Positions 38,927 to 48,900 of a DNA stretch of 64,000 nucleotides are shown here, piece after piece. The notes below the pieces were generated by a model, which worked only from the letters and a program-made list of their open reading frames with translations, searched no databases and was not told the DNA's origin. How positions within the stretch are numbered: position 1 is the first letter of the stretch; each line of letters opens with the position of its first letter. The translations under genes were made by a program, and so were the position numbers. The DNA comes from Advenella kashmirensis W13003. GTDB taxonomy: Bacteria > Pseudomonadota > Gammaproteobacteria > Burkholderiales > Burkholderiaceae_B. The stretch spans positions 109,122 through 173,121 of the forward strand of contig NZ_KI650981.1 in NCBI RefSeq assembly GCF_000506985.1, read 5' to 3'.

Positions 38927-40441
38927 ATGGTTCAAGGAAACCGTTGGCTGATTCTGGCCATCGTCTCGAGCGCGCTGCTGCTCATTGTCATCGATATGAC
39001 GGTACTCTACACGGCGCTGCCGACACTCGCTCACGACCTGAACGTGAGCGCCAGTGAAAAGCTCTGGATCGTCAATATTTATCCGTTGATCGTTGCGGGG
39101 CTGCTGCCCGGTCTGGGTACGCTTGGTGACCGCATCGGACACAAGCAGACTTTCCTGGCTGGCCTGCTGGTGTTCGGGTTGGCTTCATTGTGGGCCGCCT
39201 ATTCGCCCACAGCAGCATCGCTGATCGGTGCGCGCGTCATGTTGGCGGCCGGTGCCGCCCTGATGATGCCGGCGACCCTCTCGCTCATCCGTCTGACGTT
39301 CACAGATGCCCGGGAGCGGTCCTTCGCGATCGGCGTCTGGGCGGCTGTTGCATCAGGCGGCGCGGCGCTTGGTCCAGTGGTCGGCGGTTTTCTGCTGGAG
39401 CATTTCTGGTGGGGATCCGTCTTTCTCATTAACATACCGGTCGTGCTCGTCGCGCTGCTGGCAGGGGGGCTTCTTCTGGAGAAGCGGCCTGGCAATCCCG
39501 AGTTGCAGTGGGATCTGGTTGGCTCGATACTGATCATGGTTGGTCTTATCGGCATGACTTTCGCGATAAAGGAAATCGCAAAGATCGATCCGTCGTCCAT
39601 CATTGCGGCTGCCGCGCTGGCTATCGGTGCCATTGCGCTGTTCGCGTTCGTGCGCCGTCAGAGCCGTCGCGCCAGCGTACCGTTGATCGATTTTTCCCTG
39701 TTTTCCAACCCCATCTTTGCGGGCGGAGTGTTGGCCGCAATGGTGGCCTCGGGTTCGCTGATCGGCGTTGAACTTGTCTATAGCCAAAGACTGCAGCTGG
39801 TGCAAGGATTCTCGCCGCTCGAAGCCGGGCTGCGCATTCTTCCCATCCCGCTTGCGGCCTTCGTTGCAGGCCCGCTTATCGGTCTGCTTCTCCCGCGCCT
39901 CGGAACGAAGCTGCTGCTATGGTTGCCGTTAGGCGTGATCGCGCTCGCGCTGCTTGTCTTTCTGTTGACCCGCGACATGGCGCCCGTCTACTGGATGACT
40001 TCGCTTGTTGTCATGGGCTTCGCGGTTGGAGCTGCGGTGACTACGGCTTCGAGTGCGATCATGCTATCGGCGCCAGAAAAAAGCGCAGGAATGGCTGCCT
40101 CCATCGAGGAGGTGTCGTACGAGCTGGGAGGTTCGCTCGGCATTGCCGTGCTCGGTAGCGTGATGTCGGCTTTTTACACGCGAAGTCTGGTCATTCCGGA
40201 AGGAGTCGCCGTGCCCGATCAAGTGCGTCAGGGGCTCGATCAGGCCCTGCTCTATGCAGAGCGACTGGAGGAAGGGCAACGAGAGGCCGTCGTTAATCTT
40301 GCGCGCGCCGCCTTTGACCATTCCTTCTCGGCTGTTATCGTCACGACCGCCATCCTGCTGGCTGTCGCCTCGCTGGTGCAATGGCTGATTGTTCTGCGAC
40401 GAGCTTGCGATCCGCCACTAACGGGCGCGGGACATCATTAG
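38927..40441 (+). CDS. MFS transporter, DHA2 (14-TM) drug exporter
   Basis: The 504-residue protein has about fourteen hydrophobic segments. It starts WLILAIVSSALLLIVIDMTV and has LGDRIGHKQTFLAG as motif A, resembling SmvA/QacA drug:proton antiporters. Length fits DHA2. The upstream TetR gene is the likely regulator. Confidence 0.9.
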   Translation: MVQGNRWLILAIVSSALLLIVIDMTVLYTALPTLAHDLNVSASEKLWIVNIYPLIVAGLLPGLGTLGDRIGHKQTFLAGLLVFGLASLWAAYSPTAASLIGARVMLAAGAALMMPATLSLIRLTFTDARERSFAIGVWAAVASGGAALGPVVGGFLLEHFWWGSVFLINIPVVLVALLAGGLLLEKRPGNPELQWDLVGSILIMVGLIGMTFAIKEIAKIDPSSIIAAAALAIGAIALFAFVRRQSRRASVPLIDFSLFSNPIFAGGVLAAMVASGSLIGVELVYSQRLQLVQGFSPLEAGLRILPIPLAAFVAGPLIGLLLPRLGTKLLLWLPLGVIALALLVFLLTRDMAPVYWMTSLVVMGFAVGAAVTTASSAIMLSAPEKSAGMAASIEEVSYELGGSLGIAVLGSVMSAFYTRSLVIPEGVAVPDQVRQGLDQALLYAERLEEGQREAVVNLARAAFDHSFSAVIVTTAILLAVASLVQWLIVLRRACDPPLTGAGHH

Positions 40442-40503
40442 GCAGCATAACGACAGGCCGCCGGGCGGCTGTAGCGTTCAACAATTAAGTTGAATGAAAA
40501 AGC

Positions 40504-41883
40504 TCAAGAATAGGGTAGTCTCATAAAGCTGGCGACGGAAGCGATTGCAGCAAAGAGCGCGCCGAGCCAGATTGCGTTTATTGCACCGTAGGTCGACGAC
40601 ATGGTAAAGCAGGCTGCCACGAGTGCCGCGCCGGTCGACTGGCCCAGCAGTCTGACGGTGCCTATCATGCCGCTGGCACCACCGCTGCGCTCTGGCGGCG
40701 CCGAGGACATGATGGTACGCACGTTCGGGGACTGGAAGAATCCGAATCCGGCGCCACACAGCGCCATGCGCCAGCCTATATCAAGCGGGGTCGGATCGGC
40801 CGGCATGAGCGCCAGAAAAGCCATTCCGGCGCTTAGCATGATCAGTCCGACGCCGGCCAACAGGCCGGCCGGATAGCGGTCGGATAACCGTCCCGCGACA
40901 GGGGCCATCGCTGCAACCAGAATGGGCCACGGCGTAATCAGAAAACCTGTTTCGATCTGGGTATATCCCAGCACCTGCTGGAGCATGAAAGGCAGAGAGA
41001 CAAAAGCCAGGGCTTGCGTGGCAAATGTACAAACGGCGGTCGCCGCCGATAATGCAAAAATCGGTTTGCGAAGCAGGTCCAGCGCCAGCAGCGGTGCCGG
41101 AACGCCGGCCTGACGGCGAAGCAGAGCGAGCAGGCACAGTAGGGTCAGCGCACTGGTCAGCACCAGTGTCCAGCCCGTATTGCCTTGTGCGCCTGCATTC
41201 AGTGAATAAACGAGTAATCCAAAAAAACCGGCGCACAAAAGAGCGGCGTGTGGATCATAGGATCGGCTGCTCTGCGGCGTCGCGGGCAGTGCCCGCAGGC
41301 CCAGCGCCATGGCAACAAGGCCTATCGGTATATTGATCAGAAAGAGCCAGTGCCAGCTGCCTACCGATAAGATCAGGGACGCCAGGGTAGGCCCCGCTGC
41401 GAATGAAATCCCGACCACAAGCGAATTCAAGCCGACTCCGCGTCCCAATGAGCCGGATGGATAGATAAAACGCACCATGGCGCCATTGACCGCCATCAGT
41501 CCTGCGGCACCCAATCCCTGTACGACGCGGGCAAACACCAGCCACTCCAGCGAAGGGGCCATGCCGCAAGCCAGAGAGGCCAGCGTAAACAGAACAAGTC
41601 CTGCCATTAAAATGCGGCGGTGCCCGATGATTTCGCCCAGTGAGGCGGCAGGCAATAATGCGGCGACGACGGCAAGCTGATAGGCGCTGACGATCCAGAC
41701 AGATAACGCTTGCGTCGTACCCAGATCTGATGCCATGGTGGGCAAAGCCGTATTGGCGATCGCCGTGTCCAGACTGGCCATTGACACGCCCAGCATGACG
41801 GCCAATACTGATTTCCAGCGCTCGTTCTGGGGAACACCCTGGCTGATGGGATAAATTTCTGTAGAAGCGAAGCGAAACAGCAT
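40504..41883 (-). CDS. MFS transporter, DHA2-type exporter
   Basis: The 459-residue protein carries MLGVSMASLDTAIANTALPT in segment 1, typical of EmrB-like exporters, and GRLSDRYPAGLLAGVG in a later loop. It is convergent with the exporter at 38,927 but only distantly similar, so it is not a recent duplicate. The nearest regulator on its strand is the LysR gene upstream. Confidence 0.9.
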   Translation of the reverse strand: MLFRFASTEIYPISQGVPQNERWKSVLAVMLGVSMASLDTAIANTALPTMASDLGTTQALSVWIVSAYQLAVVAALLPAASLGEIIGHRRILMAGLVLFTLASLACGMAPSLEWLVFARVVQGLGAAGLMAVNGAMVRFIYPSGSLGRGVGLNSLVVGISFAAGPTLASLILSVGSWHWLFLINIPIGLVAMALGLRALPATPQSSRSYDPHAALLCAGFFGLLVYSLNAGAQGNTGWTLVLTSALTLLCLLALLRRQAGVPAPLLALDLLRKPIFALSAATAVCTFATQALAFVSLPFMLQQVLGYTQIETGFLITPWPILVAAMAPVAGRLSDRYPAGLLAGVGLIMLSAGMAFLALMPADPTPLDIGWRMALCGAGFGFFQSPNVRTIMSSAPPERSGGASGMIGTVRLLGQSTGAALVAACFTMSSTYGAINAIWLGALFAAIASVASFMRLPYS

Positions 41884-42046
41884 GCGGTCACGGCCTGGTC
41901 GGTGATTTGAAACGTCTCAAGGAGCGTTTGAAAAGAGAAGCTAACCTTCTTATTCTAACCCTCTAACGCTGACGAATAACTGAGGAGGACCGTCACGGGC
42001 AATTTGCCAGGGGTGCTATAAATTTTTCGTTTTTCTTCACAACCGG

Positions 42047-42952
42047 TCACGCAGGGTCGAATTTACGTTTGTATAACTTGCGAAGCCAGTCGATAAAAAC
42101 GCGCAGTCTCTGGGGCATATGCTCGCGATACGGATACAGCACCGACAGCGGTAAATCCGGGCTCGACCATTCAGGCAGGACTTCAATAAGCGCTCCCTGC
42201 CGCAACGCTTCTTCGACATGAAAGCGCGGCACCTGAATCAGTCCGTAGCCATGCAGCGCGCTGGTGACATAGTTTTCTGCGTCATTAACGGATATCCAGC
42301 TCTCCAGAAAAAAGTTTTCCGTTTTGCCCTTGATGGTGAACTGCAGCGGATAACGAACCATACCGCTACGGGAAAAGAACCGGACTTCTTTGTGCTTTGA
42401 GAGTTCTTGCGGATGACTGGGTGTTCCAAACGTATCAATATAGCCCGGACTGGCGCAGACAACTTGCGGCAACACGGCCAGTTTTCTGGCGATCAATGTA
42501 GAGTCCCTGGGCGTTCCTGCGCGTATGACGCAGTCAATCCCCTCACGAACCAGGTCGACCAGCCTGTCGCCACTGCTGATCACTAATTCAATATGGGGAT
42601 ATTTCGCATGAAATTCATGGATATTGGGCAATACGATAGTGGTGGCGTGCGTACCATGCATATCGACGCGCAATACGCCCTGCGGGTCCCGAGTGCTCTG
42701 GCTAACCGACGTGAAAGCGTTGTCCAGCTCGCCGAGCAAACGTACGCATCGTTCATAAAACGCCTGTCCGTCGTGGGTTATGCGCACATGCCTCGTAGTC
42801 CGGTCCAGCAGGCGTGTGCCCAGACTGGTCTCCAGTTCCTTGATGGCATAGGTCGCCGTCGCGCGCGGTATGTTCAGGGCGCTTGCTGCCTGGCTGAAGC
42901 TGCCCATTTGCACAATGCGGATGAATAGTTGGAGGGAATTTAGGCGGTCCAC
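42047..42952 (-). CDS. LysR-family transcriptional regulator
   Basis: The 301-residue protein begins MDRLNSLQLFIRIVQMGSFS with the winged helix continuing to AIKELETSLGTRLLDRTTR. It is of the AaeR/PecT-like subgroup. It is divergent from the SDR gene at 43,073, its probable target. Confidence 0.92.
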   Translation of the reverse strand: MDRLNSLQLFIRIVQMGSFSQAASALNIPRATATYAIKELETSLGTRLLDRTTRHVRITHDGQAFYERCVRLLGELDNAFTSVSQSTRDPQGVLRVDMHGTHATTIVLPNIHEFHAKYPHIELVISSGDRLVDLVREGIDCVIRAGTPRDSTLIARKLAVLPQVVCASPGYIDTFGTPSHPQELSKHKEVRFFSRSGMVRYPLQFTIKGKTENFFLESWISVNDAENYVTSALHGYGLIQVPRFHVEEALRQGALIEVLPEWSSPDLPLSVLYPYREHMPQRLRVFIDWLRKLYKRKFDPA

Positions 42953-43072
42953 GGTTCGATTGTTGAGATTTGTTGAATTCAGATGCCAGGCTTGCGGTAT
43001 TTACTTGGCCAGTATATACAAGAATAATGTTTCATCAGAATGGTTTTTTCAATCAATCAGTTGGAGCATGTA

Positions 43073-43813
43073 ATGAATTCAGAAAATATGAAAGCGGCGA
43101 TTGTGACCGGCGGTTCCAGAGGGATCGGTCGGGCCATCGCCAAACGCCTGGCCAAAGACGGCTTCGCGGTCGTTGTCAATTATGCCGGGAACGTTGGCAA
43201 GGCGCAGGAAACTGTCAGCGAAATAGAGCAGGCTGCGGGCAAAGCCGTCGCCGTTCAGGGCGATATCTCGAATCCCCAGGATGTACTGGCGCTTTTCGAG
43301 TTCGCACAAAAGACATTCGGACGGGTTGATGTTGTTGTCAATAGTGCGGGTGTGATGCCCATGGCATCGATCGATGCGAAGAATCTGGCTGACTTTGATA
43401 AAACGATTGCGACCAATTTGCGCGGCGCTTTTCTGGTGCTGGCACAGGCCGCGACCGCTGTTCGGGAAGGTGGCCGGATCATTGCATTATCCAGCAGCGT
43501 CATCGCCAAATCATTTCCGGGCTATGGCCCTTATATTGCGTCCAAGGCCGGCGTAGAAGGACTGGTGCGCGTGTTGGCCAATGAAATGCGAGGTCGTCAT
43601 ATTACAGTGAACGCCGTGGCGCCCGGACCGGTCGATACCGAGCTTTTCCGCCAGGGTAAAACGGCGGCACAGATTGAGCAGATCGCCAAACTCGCGCCCT
43701 TGGAGCGATTGGGGACGCCGGAAGATATTGCCGCCGTGATTTCATTTTTGGCGGGAGAGGGCGGGGGATGGGTGAACGGGCAGATACTGCGGGCCAACGG
43801 CGGGTTTGCCTGA
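43073..43813 (+). CDS. SDR-family oxidoreductase
   Basis: The 246-residue protein has the NADP loop VTGGSRGIGRAIAKRLAK, the NSAG motif, and a catalytic Ser and Tyr-x3-Lys (SSSVIAKSFPGYGPYIASKAG). It resembles 3-oxoacyl-ACP reductase-like and aldehyde-reducing SDRs. The ATG at 43,073 has a good GGAG ribosome site, so the 11-codon extension is unlikely. Divergent from a LysR gene. Confidence 0.9.
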   Translation: MNSENMKAAIVTGGSRGIGRAIAKRLAKDGFAVVVNYAGNVGKAQETVSEIEQAAGKAVAVQGDISNPQDVLALFEFAQKTFGRVDVVVNSAGVMPMASIDAKNLADFDKTIATNLRGAFLVLAQAATAVREGGRIIALSSSVIAKSFPGYGPYIASKAGVEGLVRVLANEMRGRHITVNAVAPGPVDTELFRQGKTAAQIEQIAKLAPLERLGTPEDIAAVISFLAGEGGGWVNGQILRANGGFA

Positions 43814-43888
43814 CGTTCTGTTTTCTTCGTCCGAAGAACAGCCAACACCGGCGCTGTCCCTTTACGCCGTTTGGCTTCTTCATAAAGA

Positions 43889-43918
43889 TTGACGGATTCA
43901 CTTTTTAAATGTTATGTT
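43889..43918 (+). promoter_or_regulatory. promoter of the TonB receptor/CobN-like operon
   Basis: TTGACG at 43,889-43,894 and TATGTT at 43,913-43,918 are 18 bp apart. The -10 box lies inside the Zur-like palindrome, so a bound repressor would block RNA polymerase. Confidence 0.55.
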
Positions 43919-43928
43919 ATAACATAAC
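43911..43928. promoter_or_regulatory. Zur-like operator, perfect 18-bp palindrome
   Basis: GTTATGTTATAACATAAC equals its own reverse complement. It contains two overlapping 13-mers, GTTATGTTATAAC and GTTATAACATAAC, each one base from the GTTATA-N-TATAAC core of enterobacterial Zur sites as I remember it. It sits about 70 bp before the TonB-dependent receptor. Confidence 0.75.
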
Positions 43929-43998
43929 TTTTTAAAACCAGCCCAATGCTGTCGCGCCTTGTTGAGCCGAGCCCGGGAATTGCAAGTGAATTCGTAAT

Positions 43999-45993
43999 AT
44001 GAATGAGAGATTTACAGCCATCGTCAGCTTATTGGCGCTGATGGCATGGAGCAGTTCGGCCGCGCCCGGCCCATTGGAGGAAGAATCGGAGAGGCGTGCA
44101 CGTCCGCTTGTTTCGGCACCTCCCGGCGACTATGTCATGACCTTGCCGACTGTGGTGGTTACGGCGACTGATAATGAGCGGCAACTGAGTCATGCGCCCG
44201 CCAGTATCACCATTGTCGACGGAGAGCAGTTACGCCGGCGACCCGTCAATGATCTGGCAGATGCCCTCAAAGACACGGTCGGAGTCAGTCTGGAAAATGT
44301 CGGACAGGGACGCAGGGGAATATCTATTCGCGGCATGAGTGGGGAGCATACGCTGATGCTCGTTGACGGACAGCGGATCAGTTCTTCTGCTTCGGCAATT
44401 GCTCATTCCGATCTCGAGTTAGGCTGGGTGCCTGCAGAGGCAATCGAGCGCGTGGAGGTGGTGCGTGGGCCGATGTCGTCGTTGTATGGGTCAGAAGCCC
44501 TGGGCGGGGTTGTCAACGTGATCACGCGCGATGCGACTGATCATTGGGCGGGGTCGCTCAGCAGCTATGCGCTTGCCAATGATCATGGTCTGGGCGGTAA
44601 CCAGTACAAAAACGGCTTTTATATTGGTGGACCGATTGTGCCCGGTCAACTGGGGCTGACCGCCTGGGGGGAGTTCAGGCAGCGCAGTATGTTGCACGAT
44701 GCCACCGATACCGCATTAAGCGCGCTTGACCGGCAACGCGCCCTGACCGGGCATCTCGGACTGAGCTGGACGCCGGATTCCCGGCAGCGTATCGACCTGA
44801 CCGCAGATGCCGTCAACGAAAAACAGGCCGGCGTGCATGGCGGATCTCGCGGGGTCCCATACCGCAGCGAAAACGAAATCCAGCGCCGTCGTTATGCTTT
44901 CTCTCACACAGGGGACTGGAATTGGGGGACCAGCCGGGTCCGTTTGTATCGCAGTACCCTGGACCGGCAGATCTGGCGTAGTGATGGCGATGATGCCAGT
45001 GGTCCCAATCGTTTCGTCGATACGGTGTTGGATACGCAGGCCAGTTTCCGCGTGGGCCCGATCCATAGGCTGACCGTCGGGGGCCAAGTCAGGCGCGAAA
45101 CCCTGGAAGATCCGAATGTAAATCGCAAAGGCAAGCAGTCCCAAAATCATTACGCATTATTTGTGCAGGATGAGATGGCGCTGGGTAAACACTGGGAATT
45201 GGTACTGGGCAGCCGCGTCGACCGGCATGAGGATTTCGGCTGGGAGATCAGTCCTCGCGCGTATCTGCTTTTCCATCCCACGGAACGCCTGACATTGAAG
45301 GCCGGGGTAGGGCGCGGCTTCAAGGCGCCGACGCTCAAGCAACTGTCTCCGGAATTCGAGTCCTGGGCTGCAATGGGTGGACGAGGCGTCATCAGGGGAA
45401 ATCCGGAGCTGCAGCCCGAGACCAATCGTTCCTTTGAGTTGGGGGCGGCTTATGAGACGCAATCGTGGTCGGCCAGTGCGACCTTTTTTCACAATGATGT
45501 ACGCAACCTGATCGATACAGTCAGGCAGCCTGCCTGCTTTGTTCCTGGCCGCGTCTGCCTGGCGTACGAGAATGTCGCCAGGGTCCGCCTGCAAGGCGTG
45601 GAGTTGACTGGCGGCGTGGATTTGTCGCCCCGGTGGCGGCTGGATGCCAATTACACTTATCTGGATGCCCGCGACCGCGTTAGCGGCGGGCCGATGCCTG
45701 ATCGCTCCCGGCATCGCGCGAATGCGACGCTGGCCTGGAAACCGCTGGCGTCCCTGTCTACGCGGGTGCAGCTTGAATACATCGGCGCTCAGCAGCGGGC
45801 GGACGAAGCGGGCAAACGCCCGGGGTATACGCTGTTGCACTGGTATCTGGACTACGCCCTGAATCGCAATCTCAGTGTGCAGGTCGGTGTGGAAAACCTC
45901 AGTGACAAGCGTCTGGCCAATGACGACCTCGCTCTTTACAGTCGAGCCGATGAAGGGCGGCGCTATTTTGTCGGATTAAAGGCACAATTCTGA
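43999..45993 (+). CDS. TonB-dependent outer-membrane receptor, probably for zinc or a metallophore
   Basis: The 664-residue protein has a signal peptide, a TonB box (LPTVVVTATD, residues 49-58), a plug domain with RGMSGEHTLMLVDGQRIS and VEVVRGPMSSLYGSEALGGVV, and a barrel ending YFVGLKAQF with the typical terminal Phe. It resembles CirA/FepA-type receptors. A Zur-like box lies in front, so zinc limitation is the likely inducer. Its stop overlaps the start of the CobN-like gene by one base, so the two are translationally coupled. Confidence 0.93.
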   Translation: MNERFTAIVSLLALMAWSSSAAPGPLEEESERRARPLVSAPPGDYVMTLPTVVVTATDNERQLSHAPASITIVDGEQLRRRPVNDLADALKDTVGVSLENVGQGRRGISIRGMSGEHTLMLVDGQRISSSASAIAHSDLELGWVPAEAIERVEVVRGPMSSLYGSEALGGVVNVITRDATDHWAGSLSSYALANDHGLGGNQYKNGFYIGGPIVPGQLGLTAWGEFRQRSMLHDATDTALSALDRQRALTGHLGLSWTPDSRQRIDLTADAVNEKQAGVHGGSRGVPYRSENEIQRRRYAFSHTGDWNWGTSRVRLYRSTLDRQIWRSDGDDASGPNRFVDTVLDTQASFRVGPIHRLTVGGQVRRETLEDPNVNRKGKQSQNHYALFVQDEMALGKHWELVLGSRVDRHEDFGWEISPRAYLLFHPTERLTLKAGVGRGFKAPTLKQLSPEFESWAAMGGRGVIRGNPELQPETNRSFELGAAYETQSWSASATFFHNDVRNLIDTVRQPACFVPGRVCLAYENVARVRLQGVELTGGVDLSPRWRLDANYTYLDARDRVSGGPMPDRSRHRANATLAWKPLASLSTRVQLEYIGAQQRADEAGKRPGYTLLHWYLDYALNRNLSVQVGVENLSDKRLANDDLALYSRADEGRRYFVGLKAQF

Positions 45994-48900
45994 TGCGGCT
46001 GCAATGTATAAACAGGAGGGTTTGTCAGCAACAGTCGCAGCAATGGGTCCGCCTGATATGCAGTGGCTTGCTGGCGCTTTATTTCAGCCTGATCGCTGCT
46101 AATGTGTATGCGGGACCGGTGGTGCAGGTGCTGCACAATCATTTCGTTTCGGCAGACAAATTTGCGCATTTGCAGCGTATTGCTGCTCAGGAAGACGTGA
46201 CGCTGCAGGCGCTGGATGTAGAGACGGCATCGTCGCAGGAACTCAAAGTAGCGCTTGCCAACGCGGCGTTGATTGTGCTTGATGCGCCCAGGCCGGGTGA
46301 TCGTGCAATGGTCGAGGAACGGCTGGCACAGGCGCGGCAATCGCCGGCTCGCAATAATGACACGCCGCAACTGACGGTGGGCGGTGGCCGACCACAATGG
46401 CAGAATCTGGAAGCGCGCGCGGGAGCCGTCCTCGCCGGGCTATACAGTGTGGGTGGAGAAGACAATTTCCGACGCTTCTTTGCACTGGCCCGTTCTGCAT
46501 CTGAAGGTGAAGAGCCCTCCATTGAACAGTTGAAGGCGCCCGAGCGTGCTGCGGATATCGGTTTCTATCACCCGCAAGCCAGTCGGATTTTCGACAATGT
46601 AGAAGCCTATCTGGACTGGCATGCCACGACCTATTCGCTGGTGGCCACAGGGCAGGGATATTCAGGTCGTGTCGCTTTCCTGATCAGCCGGCAAGTGGTG
46701 ACGGATTTCGTCACCCGCGAGGTGGATGAGCTGGTTCGCCGCAGCGAAACCGCTGGCCTGGTACCGATTGTTTTCTGGGTGGATGCGGACAAACCGGCAG
46801 GACTGGCCGGCGCCCTGCAAAACGCCAGGGTAGACGTGCTCGTCAACCTGACGCATATGCGCGACGGCGCCGCGCGGGCACGCGATTTCAGGACGCTGAA
46901 CGTGCCTGTGATCCAGACCCTGAGTTTTCGGGAAGGTGAAGCGAGCGCATGGCCCGCTGCTGCCAGCGGCGTGAATGCCCGCACCGCTGCCATCTTCCTG
47001 GCTGGCCCGGAAGGCTGGGGGATCAGCGACCCGCTGGTTTTATCGGCCGCCACTGCAGGTGTGGATAATTTGCTGCCGCTGCAGGCAGACGCCCTGATTG
47101 CCAAATTGCAGAGCCTGGTGGCCTTGCGACATACGCCTGCTGCCGACAAGCGCCTTGCATTGATGTTCTGGAATTATCCCGCCGGTGAAAAGAACCTGGG
47201 CGCATCCAATCTGAACCTGCCGCGCAGCGTTGTGTCGATCCAGGTAGCGCTGGCGGCGCAGGGTTACGCGGTCGGTGAGCCGTTAAGCGAAAAGCGCGTC
47301 ATTGAGACCGGACAGCGTATGCTGGGTGCATTATACGGTCGTGTATCCCTGGACGATCTGCTGGCAGACGACCTGGCTGGCCTCTATCCGCTGGCCGATT
47401 ACGAGCGCTGGCTGGCGACGCTGCCTGGCGAACGGCAGGCACAATTGCGTCATCAGGGCCCGCCGGCGCGTCATCATTCGGTGCGCGAGATCGACGGGCA
47501 GCGTTATTTCGTGATTCCCCGGTGGCAGATCGGGCACCTGCTGGTCATGCCGCAAATGCCGCGCCACGCCGATACGGCTGCGCACTATCATGACACCGCC
47601 AGCGCGCCCGACCATCTGTACATGGCCGCGTATTTGTATTTGCAAAAGCAGTACCGTGCCCATGCGCTCATTCACCTGGGCACGCACGGAACACAGGAAT
47701 GGTTGCCGGGCAAGGATCGTGGCCTGGCTGCGACAGACTATCCCTGGCTCGCTGCGGGAGGTCTGCCCATATTCTATCCGTACATCCAGGACAATATCGG
47801 CGAAGCCATTCAGGCCAAGCGGCGCGGCCGGGCGGTCACCATCAGTCACCAGACGCCGCCCTTCGCACCAGCCGGACTCTATGACCAGTTGCGTGACCTG
47901 CATCTCATGATCCATGAGTACCAGCAACTGGATGAGGGCATGGTACGGGATCAGGTAGCGACGCGTATTCGGCAAGCCGCTTTCGCGGCCAACCTGCACC
48001 AGGACCTGGGATGGAGCAGGGATCAGGCCGAAAGCGATTTTGCGGGCTTTCTGCAGGCGGTCCACGATCAATTGCATGAGTTGGCGCGCACGGCCATGCC
48101 GCTGGGGCTGCACACCTTTGGCCAGCCCGCCAGCGCCGCGCATCGTGCAAGCACCATCATGCAGCAACTCGGCGAGCCTTTCTATGCCGCACTTGGTGTG
48201 GACCAAAACGAGCTTTTCACCGCAGACCACGACGCACTGTTGACGAACCCGGCATATCGCGCTGTGCAGCAAATGCTGGACCCAGTCGAAGCGAAGATGC
48301 CGCGCGGCCCCGTCGCCGATTTTGCCCAGCGCGTCAGGGAGCAGGATCGGCGTCTGCGCGACACGCAGGAGAATGAGGCATTGCTTGCCGGGTTGGCCGG
48401 TGGGTTTGTTTTGCCAGGTGCGGGGGGCGATCCGGTTCGCGATCCGAGCGTGGAGAGCGGGCGCAATTTATACGCCTTCGAGGCAGATAAAATTCCTTCC
48501 CGTGCTGCCTACGATGCGGCAGCGACGGCGTACGACCAGTTGGTAGAGACGTTTCGTGCCCAGCACAATGGTGAATGGCCGCAAAAGCTGGCGTACAGCT
48601 TGTGGTCATCCGAAGCAATCCGTCATCTGGGGGTGACAGAAGCGCAGGTTCTGCATGCCTTGGGACTGCGTCCTGTCTGGGACAGCGGGGGTCGGGTCAC
48701 CACTCTGGAGATTATTCCCGTCAAAACGCTGGGCAGACCGCGCTCTGATGTGGTGATTCACGTGACCGGTGTGTACCGGGACCAGTTCGACAGTTTCATG
48801 CGACTGCTTGACGATGCATTGCTGCGGCTGGCAGCGTTGGACGAACCGGGCAATCCCATTGCCGCGAATAACCGGCGTGTCGCAGCGGTGCTGCGGCAAC